A stretch of 64,000 nt of DNA from Chryseobacterium suipulveris (GTDB lineage Bacteria > Bacteroidota > Bacteroidia > Flavobacteriales > Weeksellaceae), in assembly GCF_022811685.1 (NCBI RefSeq), contig NZ_CP094532.1:831501-895500 (forward strand), in the 5' to 3' direction. Position numbers and translations under genes: made by a program. The notes below the pieces were generated by a model, which saw nothing but the letters and a program-made list of their open reading frames with translations, searched no databases and was not told where the DNA came from. Shown in pieces: positions 54,422 to 62,917 of this stretch; position 1 is the stretch's first letter; each line of letters opens with the position of its first letter.

Positions 54422-55813
54422 ATGGCAAAAAAAATAAAACCCAATCTTTCCCTCGCTCAGATCATCAATATGAGTATGGGATTCCTTGGAATCCAGATGG
54501 CATTTGGATTACAGAACGGTAATGCGAGTAGAATTCTTCAAAATTTTGGCGCCGATGTGCATCATCTTTCCTGGTTTTGGATAGTGGCGCCACTTACAGG
54601 ACTTATTGTTCAGCCAATTATTGGACATTTGGGCGACCACACGTGGTCTGAAAAATGGGGCAGACGTAAACCTTACTTCTTGATTGGAGCACTTGCAACC
54701 GCAATTGGATTGGCTTTTCTTCCAAACTCAGCGTCTGTGAGTGTTTTTCTTGCGGGTGGAGTTTTGGTATTCGCTGTGCTTTTTCTTGCAATGATGGACG
54801 CTTCTATTAATGTGGCGATGGAACCTTTTCGCGCTTTGGTGGGCGATATGTTGCCAAAACATCAAGGAACTATCGGATTTTCGGTGCAGACCATTCTGAT
54901 TGGAATTGGTGCGGTAATCGGTTCAAATATGCCGGCTTGGCTAACAAAATTGGGCGTTTCCAATGTTGCAGCTGAAGGTTTTGTGCCGGATTCTGTGATT
55001 TATTCGTTTTACTTGGGTGCAGCGATTCTTTTGCTCACGATTCTTTATACAGTTTTAACAACCAAAGAATATTCGCCTAAAGATTTTGCAGAATTTTCCG
55101 AAGAAGAACCTCATGAAGTAAAACCGCGATTTACTGATATTTTAAAAGATTTTGCAAACATTCCTTCTTTGATGAAAAGTTTGGGCGTCGTGCAGTTTTT
55201 CTCCTGGTTTGCATTATTTACGATGTGGGTTTATACGACGAGTTCCATTGCAACCCATCATTTTGGGTTATCGCCTGATGATGCGAAATCGGAGCAGTTC
55301 AACAATGCAGGAAATTTAGTGGGTGAACTTTTCGGTTACTACAACCTGTTTTCTATCGGATTTGCATTTCTTTTGATTCCTTTGGCTAAAAAAATAGGGA
55401 AAAAGCAGACGCACGCATTGGCTTTATTTGCCGGAGGTTTGGGTTTAATTTCCCTTTATTTCATCAAAGACACTTCACTGCTTTGGATTCCTATGATTGG
55501 CGTTGGTTTTGCTTGGGCAAGTATTCTGGCAATGCCTTATGCGATGCTGATTAACGCCCTTCCTTTGAAAAAAATGGGTGTTTATATGGGAATTTTCAAT
55601 TTCTTTATTGTTCTTCCTCAAATTGTAAACGCTCTGTTTGGTGGACCGATTGTGCATAGCGTTTTCGGAAATTACGCGATTGGATATGTTGTTCTAGGTG
55701 GTGTTTCGATGATTATCGCAGGAATCATTTCCTTGACATTGAAAGGAGTAGGGAAAGATGACGATGCTCAACAAAATATTGAGGGAAGTGTGCAGGTAGA
55801 AAAATATGCTTAA
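54422..55813 (+). CDS. MFS sugar transporter, SLC45/MalY-like
   Basis: 463 aa, twelve predicted membrane segments, inner membrane. IINMSMGFLGIQMAFGLQNG and PIIGHLGDHTWSEKWGRRKP (the loop 2-3 motif) fit the SLC45-like branch that carries sucrose or maltose with protons. MDASINVAMEPFRALVGDML is another shared block. Placed at the end of the glucan locus, it most likely imports maltose or maltodextrin released by the GH13 and GH97 enzymes. A terminator follows. Confidence 0.9.
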   Translation: MAKKIKPNLSLAQIINMSMGFLGIQMAFGLQNGNASRILQNFGADVHHLSWFWIVAPLTGLIVQPIIGHLGDHTWSEKWGRRKPYFLIGALATAIGLAFLPNSASVSVFLAGGVLVFAVLFLAMMDASINVAMEPFRALVGDMLPKHQGTIGFSVQTILIGIGAVIGSNMPAWLTKLGVSNVAAEGFVPDSVIYSFYLGAAILLLTILYTVLTTKEYSPKDFAEFSEEEPHEVKPRFTDILKDFANIPSLMKSLGVVQFFSWFALFTMWVYTTSSIATHHFGLSPDDAKSEQFNNAGNLVGELFGYYNLFSIGFAFLLIPLAKKIGKKQTHALALFAGGLGLISLYFIKDTSLLWIPMIGVGFAWASILAMPYAMLINALPLKKMGVYMGIFNFFIVLPQIVNALFGGPIVHSVFGNYAIGYVVLGGVSMIIAGIISLTLKGVGKDDDAQQNIEGSVQVEKYA

Positions 55814-55837
55814 AATAATTAGAGTTTTAATGTTATT

Positions 55838-55864
55838 AAATCCGTCGCTATGACGGATTTTTTA
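55838..55864 (+). terminator. Terminator after the MFS gene
   Basis: AAATCCGTC-GCTAT-GACGGATTT followed by TTTATC. Confidence 0.8.
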
Positions 55865-55867
55865 TCT

Positions 55868-55884
55868 TTATTCCGTAGGAATAA
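55868..55884. repeat. TCCGTAGGA hairpin, copy 1
   Basis: TTATTCC-GTA-GGAATAA. A second hairpin with the same CCGTAGG core but different arms (GCTCC-GTA-GGAGC) lies at 57576-57588. Confidence 0.6.
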
Positions 55885-55904
55885 CATCTTTGTAAAGCAA
55901 TATT

Positions 55905-55985
55905 ATGTACGCAATTGGACATTCCGTAAGAAACTTAACGAAGTGGTTCGACGCAGTCAATGCTATCTTCAAAATTTCACATTAG
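55905..55985 (+). pseudogene. 5' fragment of a DUF488 gene
   Basis: 26 codons reading MYAIGHSVRNLTKWFDAVNA then a stop. Full-length DUF488 proteins of this type begin with a Y-x-I-G-H-S-x-R opening and continue for over 100 residues; here the match fades after about 20 residues. It ends tail to tail with the intact DUF488 gene on the other strand, sharing four bases. Confidence 0.5.
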
Positions 55986-56332
55986 GAACTTGATTCTATA
56001 AAGCGCTTAAAAATCGGCAACGCACTTATTTCAATGTCCTTTGCAGAGGTAAGAATAGTAACGGTTTTATGAGTGTTCAAATTTTTCAGAAAACCATCAG
56101 TTTCAGGATTGTCTTTCAATTCTTTTAAATACTTTTTACTGAATTCCTTAAAATCGATTTCATCGGAATGATAGGATTTCCTCAATTCTGTTGAAGGCGA
56201 AATTTCTTTTGCCCATAAATCGATATGCGCATTTTCTTTCTTAATTCCTCTTGGCCAAAGTCGGTCGGCAAGAATACGGAATCCGTCGGATTTGTCGGCT
56301 TCTTCATAGGTTCGCTTCATTAGGATTTTCAT
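55982..56332 (-). CDS. DUF488 family protein, YeaO type
   Basis: About 116 aa. MKRTYEEADKSDGFRILADR and LWPRGIKKENAHIDLWAKEI are the YeaO signature. STELRKSYHSDEIDFKEF and TILTSAKDIEISA follow. Function unknown; YeaO-type proteins are often near stress or metal genes. The ATG at 56332 (MKILMKRTY) is used; a longer frame to 56404 has a hydrophobic start that does not belong to the family. Confidence 0.85.
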   Translation of the reverse strand: MKILMKRTYEEADKSDGFRILADRLWPRGIKKENAHIDLWAKEISPSTELRKSYHSDEIDFKEFSKKYLKELKDNPETDGFLKNLNTHKTVTILTSAKDIEISALPIFKRFIESSS

Positions 56333-56518
56333 AATGAAATTTTTATTAAAGTTAAGGATTTTTGTTATTGAGAGTACAAATAAAAGGTTTGCGAACGAAA
56401 TCATATAGCAAAAATGGAAAGTGTTTTATTGAGGTTGCCGCGTCGTTCGTTCCTTACTCCTCGCAAAGACTGTCGTCTATGTTTGGTTTTCCGTTTTTTT
56501 TCGAAGCCGAATCGTAAC

Positions 56519-56594
56519 TAGCCCTGGTTGCAACGGAAATCCTTTTGCTTTTCTTTCATATAAGGAAAAGCAAAAGATTGAAGTGAAAAACAGG
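56519..56594 (+). repeat. Two-box dispersed repeat, copy A
   Basis: TAGCCCTGGTTGCAACGG and AAATCC, then a perfect 12-bp stem CTTTTGCTTTTC/GAAAAGCAAAAG with an 11-base loop, then GATTGAAGTGAAAAACAGG. No gene is seen between 56333 and 56777; besides this element the gap holds TCTTCAG heptamers at 56665-56690. Confidence 0.8.
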
Positions 56595-56739
56595 TTCCCG
56601 GCTCCTTGTTTTTAGTGGAAAAAGTTGGAACACTGTTTAGTTGGCCTGCATATTTGTAAACTTCGGTCTTCAGTCTTCAGTCTTTGGACTTCCTCTTCCT
56701 TTCTTACCTTATATCAATGTTTTGGGAAGTTGGTCGCGG

Positions 56740-56747
56740 TATCTTTG
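56740..56747 (+). promoter_or_regulatory. Promoter -7 box of the pirin gene
   Basis: TATCTTTG, exact TAnnTTTG match, 30 bases before the ATG at 56778; a TTTG lies at 56721. It rules out the longer reading frame starting at 56625. Confidence 0.65.
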
Positions 56748-56777
56748 CATCATAAATTTAAAATAAAATCACACGAT

Positions 56778-57491
56778 ATGACAACAACATTGCATAAAGC
56801 AGATACAAGAGGTTACGCAAACCACGGTTGGCTGAAAAGTTTCCATACTTTCAGTTTTGCCAATTATTACAATCCCGAAAGAATGAATTTCGGTGTTTTG
56901 CGGGTTTTGAATGATGATACTGTGGAATCGGGAATGGGTTTTGGAACGCATCCGCACCGCGATATGGAAATTATTTCGATTCCGTTGCAGGGCGATTTGG
57001 AACACAAAGATTCGATGGGAACTACCGCAGTGATCAGAAAAGGAGAAATCCAGGTGATGAGTGCAGGAACCGGTGTGATGCACAGCGAATACAACAAAAA
57101 CGCCGAAGAACTGGTAAAATTTCTACAGATTTGGGTGATTCCGAATAAGATGAACGTGACACCAAGATACGACCAGATTTCCATCAAAGAAAATGCGAAA
57201 CCAAACGATTTCCAACAGATTTTGTCGCCAAGTCCCGATGATGAAGGTGTTTGGATTCATCAGGACGCTTGGTTCAACCTTGCCAATTTCGATAGGGGAG
57301 TTTCGAAAGAATATCAACTGAACAAAAAAGGAAACGGAGTTTATGTTTTCGTGCTTTCCGGTAAAGCGAAAATTGGCGACATCGAACTTTCTACTCGGGA
57401 CGGACTTGGAATTGAAGATACCGACAGTTTTGTTCTTGAGGCACTGGAAAATTCGGAAATTCTGCTGATGGAGATTCCGATGGAATTGTAG
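56778..57491 (+). CDS. Pirin family protein
   Basis: Bicupin of 237 aa. Metal ligands His-x-His in GTHPHRDMEII and His/Glu in GVMHSEYN are all present, as in quercetinase-active YhhW. HGWLKSFHTFSFANYY is the usual opening. Some pirins break down quercetin, others act in transcription or redox sensing; the role here is unknown. Start ATG at 56778 (MTTTLHKADTRGY) from promoter position and family length. Confidence 0.92.
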   Translation: MTTTLHKADTRGYANHGWLKSFHTFSFANYYNPERMNFGVLRVLNDDTVESGMGFGTHPHRDMEIISIPLQGDLEHKDSMGTTAVIRKGEIQVMSAGTGVMHSEYNKNAEELVKFLQIWVIPNKMNVTPRYDQISIKENAKPNDFQQILSPSPDDEGVWIHQDAWFNLANFDRGVSKEYQLNKKGNGVYVFVLSGKAKIGDIELSTRDGLGIEDTDSFVLEALENSEILLMEIPMEL

Positions 57492-57620
57492 TGGTTCAGT
57501 GGACAAGTGGTTCAGTGGGTGAGTTGGGAGTGGATCAGTAGTTCAGCAACAATGTGGTCTGCGCAGCAATAGTCAGCTCCGTAGGAGCGGAAAGTAGGGG
57601 TTCAGTGGACAAGTGGTTCA
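57492..57620. repeat. GTGGTTCAGTGG repeats and TCCGTAGGA hairpin, copy 2
   Basis: GTGGTTCAGTGGACAAGTGG starts at 57491 and recurs near 57600, with GTGAGTTGGGAGTGG between. GCTCC-GTA-GGAGC lies at 57576-57588. No gene. Confidence 0.75.
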
Positions 57621-57664
57621 GTGGTGCAGGTATAGTTATTTACTATTTTAATAACAAATAACTA

Positions 57665-57672
57665 TACCTTTG
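57665..57672 (+). promoter_or_regulatory. -7 box of the FMN reductase gene
   Basis: TACCTTTG, exact TAnnTTTG match, 22 bases before the ATG. Confidence 0.6.
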
Positions 57673-57694
57673 CCTCAACCTCAACCTTAAATCT

Positions 57695-58231
57695 ATGAAA
57701 ATATTAGCGTTTGCCGGCAGCAATTCCGGCGTGTCGATCAATAAACAGTTGGTTACTTTTGCTTCTTCGTTTTTTAATGAAGATGATGTTGAAATTCTTG
57801 ATCTGAACGATTATGATATGCCGATCTACAAAAACGAAAGAGAAATCGAAAACGGTATCCCGCAATTGGCGCACGATTTTGCGGCAAAAATTGATGGTTC
57901 AGACTTGATTCTGCTGTCTTTGGCGGAAAACAACGGCGCATATTCTACCGCTTTCAAAAATGTGTATGATTGGGTTTCGAGGATTAAAGGCAGAAAAACT
58001 TTTGGCGACAAAACGGTTTTTCTGATGGCGGCTTCTCCCGGAAGAAGAGGTGGCGCAAGTGTCCTGGATATCGCTTCTAAGAGATTTCCGTTCGATGGAG
58101 CAACGGTTTTGGAAACATTCTCATTGCCGTCTTTCTACGAAACTTTTGATGCGGAGAAAGGAATAGTCGATCAAGAGAAACTGGATGAACTAAAAAAGAA
58201 AATTGAGATTGTGAAATCAAATTTTGCTTAA
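57695..58231 (+). CDS. NAD(P)H-dependent FMN reductase family protein
   Basis: Flavodoxin-fold reductase of 178 aa. KILAFAGSNSGVSINKQL is the FMN phosphate loop, LILLSLAENNGAYSTAFKNV the second FMN contact and MAASPGRRGGASVLD the third. Members reduce azo dyes, chromate or quinones with NADPH; the substrate is not evident here. It has its own promoter box. Confidence 0.9.
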   Translation: MKILAFAGSNSGVSINKQLVTFASSFFNEDDVEILDLNDYDMPIYKNEREIENGIPQLAHDFAAKIDGSDLILLSLAENNGAYSTAFKNVYDWVSRIKGRKTFGDKTVFLMAASPGRRGGASVLDIASKRFPFDGATVLETFSLPSFYETFDAEKGIVDQEKLDELKKKIEIVKSNFA

Positions 58232-58310
58232 TTTTTTCTACAGATTTTCACTTTAAAGGGTATGAAAATGCGTGTTTTTCGACACGCTTTTTCTGTTTAT
58301 TTAATTTAAA

Positions 58311-59177
58311 TTATGCCTTCTTAAAAGAAGCAAAAATCTTCTTAAAAACCATAAACATAGGAATCATCATCAAACCTGCGACGATTCCGTAGAGTGCCTG
58401 TTTCAGCATTGCTGGAATATTGGGAAGAAGATGATGCAGGAAGTCAATATTATGATCGAAAATTCCGCCGGCAACCAAAATAAGCGCAACGGTTCCGATC
58501 ACGCCCAATCCCTTGATGACCCAGGGAAGAGCTTTTACAAGGAATTCGCCTAAGGTTTTCAGAAAACCTTTATTTTTCGATTTTCGAATGAGTCCATAAC
58601 CGGCATCGTCCATTCTTACGATCAGCGCGACAATTCCGTAAACGCCCACTGTTGCGAGAATCGCGACAATTGATACGGTAATAATCTGTATCGTCAATGA
58701 TTCCTGAAGTGCCGTTCCCAACGCAATAATCACAATTTCAATCGAAAGGATGAAATCCGTCATGATTGCAGATTTAATTTTTGTTTTTTCAAGATTGGGA
58801 TCGTCCTGCTTTTCTTCGATTACTTCTTCACCCTTTTTTTGTTTGTGGAAGAGGTATTCGATGATTTTCTCGACTCCTTCATACGCAAGATAAAGTCCAC
58901 CAAAAACCAAAATAATTTTGATTGCAGGAGGATAAAGCCACTGCAGAAAAAAAGCAATCGGAAGAATAATCAGTTTGTTGATGAATGATCCCTTCATAAT
59001 CGCAAGTAAAACGGGGATTTCTCTTGATGAAAGAAAACCTGTTGCTTTCTCGGCATTCACGGCAAGATCATCGCCGAGAATTCCGGCAGTCTGTTTGGTC
59101 GCGATTTTGGAAGTCACCGCCACATCATCCATCAATGCGGCAATATCGTCGAGGATGGCAAAAAATCCTGAAGCCAT
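58311..59177 (-). CDS. DUF808 (YedI) family membrane protein
   Basis: 288 aa with several membrane segments. The start ASGFFAILDDIAALMDDVAV is the DUF808 hallmark; KQTAGILGDDLAVNAEKATG and TDFILSIEIVIIALGTALQE follow. No transport or enzymatic role is established for the family. It is transcribed alone. Confidence 0.9.
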   Translation of the reverse strand: MASGFFAILDDIAALMDDVAVTSKIATKQTAGILGDDLAVNAEKATGFLSSREIPVLLAIMKGSFINKLIILPIAFFLQWLYPPAIKIILVFGGLYLAYEGVEKIIEYLFHKQKKGEEVIEEKQDDPNLEKTKIKSAIMTDFILSIEIVIIALGTALQESLTIQIITVSIVAILATVGVYGIVALIVRMDDAGYGLIRKSKNKGFLKTLGEFLVKALPWVIKGLGVIGTVALILVAGGIFDHNIDFLHHLLPNIPAMLKQALYGIVAGLMMIPMFMVFKKIFASFKKA

Positions 59178-59271
59178 AAAGTATCTTTAATTTTGTCAAA
59201 AATAACTATTTTCAGATTACCGTAAGTAATACTTGTTGATAATTTGATTTTCAAAATTCACCAAAAATTCG

Positions 59272-59279
59272 TACTTTCG
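59272..59279 (+). promoter_or_regulatory. Possible promoter of the purM leader unit
   Basis: TACTTTCG differs from TAnnTTTG at one base; a TTTG lies at 59243-59246, a little far. It is 21 bases before the short ORF at 59301. Confidence 0.45.
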
Positions 59280-59300
59280 CACAACTGAATTTTTAGAAAA

Positions 59301-59375
59301 ATGACAACGCAGAAACCATTTTCAGAAAAGGAAAAATTCCAAAATTTTGGAAACGGAACCTGCGCCACAAGATAA
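59301..59375 (+). CDS. Short leader ORF upstream of purM, 24 aa
   Basis: A 24-codon frame (MTTQKPFSEKEKFQNFGNGT plus four residues) that ends in three stop codons in a row, TAATAATGA, and is followed at once by a terminator hairpin. A 16-bp palindrome TTCCAAAATTTTGGAA lies inside it at 59337-59352. This could be a leader peptide with attenuation of the purine genes, a small RNA with a chance ORF, or a small protein with its own transcript. No family is recognised. Confidence 0.5.
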   Translation: MTTQKPFSEKEKFQNFGNGTCATR

Positions 59376-59380
59376 TAATG

Positions 59381-59412
59381 AGCCGACGACCGCAAAATCG
59401 CCGGCTTTTTTA
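59381..59412 (+). terminator. Terminator or attenuator before purM
   Basis: AGCCGACG pairs with CGCCGGCT (one mismatch), followed by TTTTTTATT; directly after the triple stop of the leader ORF. Confidence 0.75.
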
Positions 59413-59429
59413 TTGAAAGTTTGGGAGAC

Positions 59430-59557
59430 GGAAGTCGGAAGTCGGAAGTCCGAAGTCCGAAGTCAAAGCGTTACCAAACTTAAAACCGCTTTTCTACTAA
59501 TTCGCTAAACTTGAAACTTGAAACTTGAAAACTCAAACCTTAAACCTCAAACAGCAA
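59430..59557. repeat. Heptamer arrays before purM
   Basis: GGAAGTC/CGAAGTC repeated about five times at 59431-59464, then TTGAAAC repeated three times and TCAAACC/TTAAACC/TCAAACA up to the purM ATG. Confidence 0.88.
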
Positions 59558-60544
59558 ATGAATACTTACAAATCCGCCGGTGTCGATAAAGAAGAGGGAT
59601 ACAAAACCGTTGACAAAATAAAGTCAGCCGTAGCAGAAACCCACAACAAAAATGTGCTTAACAATCTGGGAAGTTTCGGTGCTTTCTATGAAATCGGTGG
59701 CTACAGAAATCCTGTTCTGGTTTCCGGAACCGATGGAGTAGGAACAAAATTGAAGGTCGCTTTAGACACCAAAAAATACGATTCCATCGGGATCGACTGT
59801 TTCGCGATGTGTGCAAACGACATCGTTTGTCACGGTGCGAAACCGTTGTTTTTCCTCGATTATTTGGCGTGCGGAAAACTCGATGCCGATGTAGCCGCAG
59901 AAATTGTGATGGGAATGGTGAAAGCGTGTAAAGATAACGAGTGCGCCTTAATCGGTGGCGAAACCGCGGAAATGCCGGGAATGTATCAACCGGGAGACTA
60001 CGACGTCGCCGGTTTCTGTGTGGGAATTGTGGAGAAAGACCAGGTCATCGATGGTTCCAAAATCAAGAAAGCAGATAAAATTATCGCTTTGCCAAGTTCC
60101 GGATTTCACAGCAACGGATTTTCTTTGGTAAGAAAAATTTTCCCCGATTTCAATGAAGAATTTGAAGGGAAACCAATCCATGAAACATTATTAATTCCTA
60201 CAAAACTGTATTATCAAGACATCAAAAAACTGATGGATAATGTGGAAATCAGCGGGATTGCCCATATTACAGGTGGCGGTTTGATCGAGAATGTTCCGAG
60301 AATTATTCCGAATGGACTTTGTGCAACCATCAATGAAAAGGAAATCAAAGTTCCATCAGTAATGCTCGAACTCGAAAGACGTGGAAATATCGAACGAATG
60401 GAAATGCACGGAACGTTCAATATGGGAGTCGGAATGACCGTGGTCGTCGACGAAAAATATGTTGATAAATGCCTCGAATTGATTCCCGACGCTTACATCA
60501 TCGGCGAAATCACGGAAGGTTCAGAGAAAATAATTTTAGACTAA
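59558..60544 (+). CDS. purM: Phosphoribosylformylglycinamidine cyclo-ligase (AIR synthetase)
   Basis: Fifth step of purine synthesis: closes the imidazole ring of FGAM with ATP. About 328 aa: GTDGVGTKLKVAL, CFAMCANDIVCHGAKPLFFL, IGGETAEMPGMYQPGDYD and HITGGGLIENVPRII. The start MNTYKSAGVDKEEGYK at 59558 is used; an upstream in-frame TTG lies within the heptamer array. It heads purM-purN-purH-purD, all on the same strand. Confidence 0.95.
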   Translation: MNTYKSAGVDKEEGYKTVDKIKSAVAETHNKNVLNNLGSFGAFYEIGGYRNPVLVSGTDGVGTKLKVALDTKKYDSIGIDCFAMCANDIVCHGAKPLFFLDYLACGKLDADVAAEIVMGMVKACKDNECALIGGETAEMPGMYQPGDYDVAGFCVGIVEKDQVIDGSKIKKADKIIALPSSGFHSNGFSLVRKIFPDFNEEFEGKPIHETLLIPTKLYYQDIKKLMDNVEISGIAHITGGGLIENVPRIIPNGLCATINEKEIKVPSVMLELERRGNIERMEMHGTFNMGVGMTVVVDEKYVDKCLELIPDAYIIGEITEGSEKIILD

Positions 60545-60549
60545 AAGAC

Positions 60550-60603
60550 CTTGAGAGTGGAGAGTGGAGAGTGGAGATTTTATCTCGTGTCTCGTGTCTC
60601 ATA
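60550..60603. repeat. Heptamer repeats between purM and purN
   Basis: GAGAGTG repeated three times (60552-60575), then CTCGTGT/CTCGTGT/CTCATAA (60583-60603). Confidence 0.85.
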
Positions 60604-60614
60604 ATCTCCAATCT

Positions 60615-61187
60615 ATGAAAAATATCGTTGTTTTAGTCAGTGGTTCCGGAACCAACCTACAAAGAATTCTCGACTGTATCGACAGTGGAGAAATTGCTGG
60701 TGCGAAAGTTTCCCTCGTTGTTGCTGACCGCGAATGTTACGGTTTGCAACGTGCAGAGAAAGCTGGGATCGAAAACCATCTGATCAAGAGGGGGAAATCA
60801 TTTTCAGAAAAACTCGAAAAAATTTTACCCGAAAACACGGATTTAATTGTTCTTGCTGGTTTTCTCTCGATTCTTAGCAATGATTTCTGTGAGAAATACA
60901 AAGGTAGAATCATCAATATCCATCCCGCTTTACTGCCAAAATTCGGCGGTTTCGGAATGTGGGGAATGAATGTGCACAATGCCGTTATTGAAGCAGGAGA
61001 AACAGAAAGCGGCGCAACCGTTCATTTCGTGACTTCAGGAATTGATGAAGGGGAAATTATTTTGCAGGGAAAAGTTGATGTTGAGGAAAATGAAACGCCC
61101 GAAACATTAGCCCAGAAAGTTCATCAGGTGGAATATGAAATCTTTCCGAAGGCGATTGATAAAATCCTAAAAAATAAATATTCATGA
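60615..61187 (+). CDS. purN: Phosphoribosylglycinamide formyltransferase
   Basis: Third step of purine synthesis, formyl transfer from 10-formyl-THF to GAR. About 190 aa: VVLVSGSGTNLQRILDCI, the catalytic Asn-x-His in IINIHPALLPKFGG, and the folate-site Asp in TSGIDEGEII. Start ATG at 60615 (MKNIVVLVSG); a longer frame from 60564 is rejected because it adds a non-family stretch derived from the heptamer region. Confidence 0.95.
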   Translation: MKNIVVLVSGSGTNLQRILDCIDSGEIAGAKVSLVVADRECYGLQRAEKAGIENHLIKRGKSFSEKLEKILPENTDLIVLAGFLSILSNDFCEKYKGRIINIHPALLPKFGGFGMWGMNVHNAVIEAGETESGATVHFVTSGIDEGEIILQGKVDVEENETPETLAQKVHQVEYEIFPKAIDKILKNKYS

Positions 61188-61275
61188 AAAACATTAGGAT
61201 TTTCAGAAAATTCCAGTGTCCTCTGTGATTCCTTTGTGCACTTTGTGTTTAAAATAAATAAAAAGTAAAAATAAA

Positions 61276-62793
61276 ATGTCCAAGAAAAGAGCATTAATCA
61301 GTGTTTCCGATAAAAACGGACTCGCAGAATTTGCAAAATTTTTAGAAAACAACAACTACGAACTCATTTCCACGGGCGGAACTTTCAAACACCTGAAAGA
61401 CGCTGGTTTAAGTCCAATCCAGATCGATGAGGTGACCAACTTCCCCGAAATGCTCGACGGCAGAGTGAAAACGCTTCACCCAAAAGTTCACGGCGGATTG
61501 CTTGCGGTTCGTTCAAACGAGGATCATATGAAAACCGTTCAGGAACACGGAATTGGCTTGATCGATATGGTCATCGTAAATCTTTATCCTTTTTTTGAAA
61601 ATGTAAATAGAGAGATTTCGTTAGAAGAAAAAGTAGAGTTCATCGATATTGGCGGTCCTTCAATGCTTCGTTCTGCAGCAAAAAACTTCGATTCCGTAAC
61701 CGTAATTACTGATGTTGAAGATTACGAAAAAGTACAGCAGGAAATGTCGGAAAGTGGCGACACGACTTTAACCACAAGAAAAAAACTCGCGGGAAAAGTG
61801 TTCAACCTTACTTCTGCTTACGACGCGGCGATTTCAAGAATGTTGCTTGATGAAGAATATCCTACATATCTGAACGCTTCTTACAAAAAAGTTTATGATT
61901 TAAGATATGGTGAAAACCCGCACCAAACCGCGGCTTACTACACTTCTACCTTTGAAAACGGAGCGATGAAGGATTTCGAAATTCTGGGCGGGAAGGAACT
62001 TTCTTTCAACAATCTCCGCGATATGGATTTGTGCTGGAAAGTGGTCAACGAATTCAAAAACGAAATGGCGTGCTGCGCAGTGAAGCACTCCACTCCGTGC
62101 GGTGTTGCGGTAGGAAACTCTCCTTTGGAAACTTACACCAAAACTTTCGAATGTGATCCTGTTTCCATTTTCGGCGGAATCATCGGGATGAACTTTAAAG
62201 TAGATGCCGAAACTGCGGAGGAACTCAACAAAACCTTTCTCGAAATTGTGATGGCAACCGACTTTGACGAAGCCGCACTCGAAATTTTAAGAAAGAAGAA
62301 AAACCTCAGAATCATCAAAATCAAAAATCCAGTTTCCGACCAAAAAACCTGGGTAAAAATCGACGGCGGAATTCTCGTTCAGGACAATGACCTGAAATTT
62401 TCAGAAGACATCAAAACCGTTACCGAAAAACAGCCGGCTCCCGAACAGGAAAAAGCTTTGCTTTTCGCGCAAAGGGTGGTAAAATATGTGAAGTCCAACG
62501 CGATCGTGGTTTCCAACGGAATTCAGGCACTCGGAATCGGTGGAGGACAGGTCAACCGAATCTGGGCGACAGAACATGCGGTAGAAAGAGCGAAACAAAA
62601 GTTTTCTGGCGATCTGGTTTTAGCTTCGGATGCGTTTTTCCCGTTCCGCGATGTGGTCGATTTCTGTGCAAAAGAAGGAATCAAAGCCATTATTCAACCG
62701 GGAGGAAGCATGAAGGATCAGGACTCCATCGACGCGGCAAACGAACACGGAATCCCAATGATGTTTACGGGAATGAGGCATTTTCTCCATTGA
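61276..62793 (+). CDS. purH: Bifunctional AICAR formyltransferase/IMP cyclohydrolase
   Basis: Last two steps to IMP. 505 aa. The MGS-like cyclohydrolase domain ([18 protein letters not shown], then [11 protein letters not shown] and [14 protein letters not shown]) is followed by the formyltransferase domain with [11 protein letters not shown] and [15 protein letters not shown]. The end [19 protein letters not shown] is typical. KHSTPCG is a minor variant of KHxNPCG. The ATG at 61276 follows a short gap after purN. Confidence 0.97.
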   Translation: MSKKRALISVSDKNGLAEFAKFLENNNYELISTGGTFKHLKDAGLSPIQIDEVTNFPEMLDGRVKTLHPKVHGGLLAVRSNEDHMKTVQEHGIGLIDMVIVNLYPFFENVNREISLEEKVEFIDIGGPSMLRSAAKNFDSVTVITDVEDYEKVQQEMSESGDTTLTTRKKLAGKVFNLTSAYDAAISRMLLDEEYPTYLNASYKKVYDLRYGENPHQTAAYYTSTFENGAMKDFEILGGKELSFNNLRDMDLCWKVVNEFKNEMACCAVKHSTPCGVAVGNSPLETYTKTFECDPVSIFGGIIGMNFKVDAETAEELNKTFLEIVMATDFDEAALEILRKKKNLRIIKIKNPVSDQKTWVKIDGGILVQDNDLKFSEDIKTVTEKQPAPEQEKALLFAQRVVKYVKSNAIVVSNGIQALGIGGGQVNRIWATEHAVERAKQKFSGDLVLASDAFFPFRDVVDFCAKEGIKAIIQPGGSMKDQDSIDAANEHGIPMMFTGMRHFLH

Positions 62794-62797
62794 TTCA

Positions 62798-62905
62798 AAT
62801 GGGTGCAGGTGGGTGCAATTGGTGCACATTGTCGATCGATGCAGATTGGTGCAAATTGTTCCAACAACTTTCAACTACTGCAACAAGTGCAACCATCTGC
62901 AACAA
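62798..62905. repeat. TGCAA/GGTGCA short-period repeats
   Basis: GGTGCAGGTGGGTGCAATTG and related copies on the left, GCAACAAGTGCAACCATCTG and related copies on the right. The two halves are partly complementary (TTGCA/TGCAA). No gene. Confidence 0.75.
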
Positions 62906-62917
62906 CACTCGAAGATG

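Noticed and set aside
56625..56777. 51-residue N-terminal extension of the pirin gene
   Set aside because: It runs through a heptamer array and the TATCTTTG promoter box, and pirins do not have such an extension.
59525..59557. Upstream TTG start of purM
   Set aside because: The added residues come from the TTGAAAC/TCAAACC array; the ATG at 59558 gives the family N-terminus.
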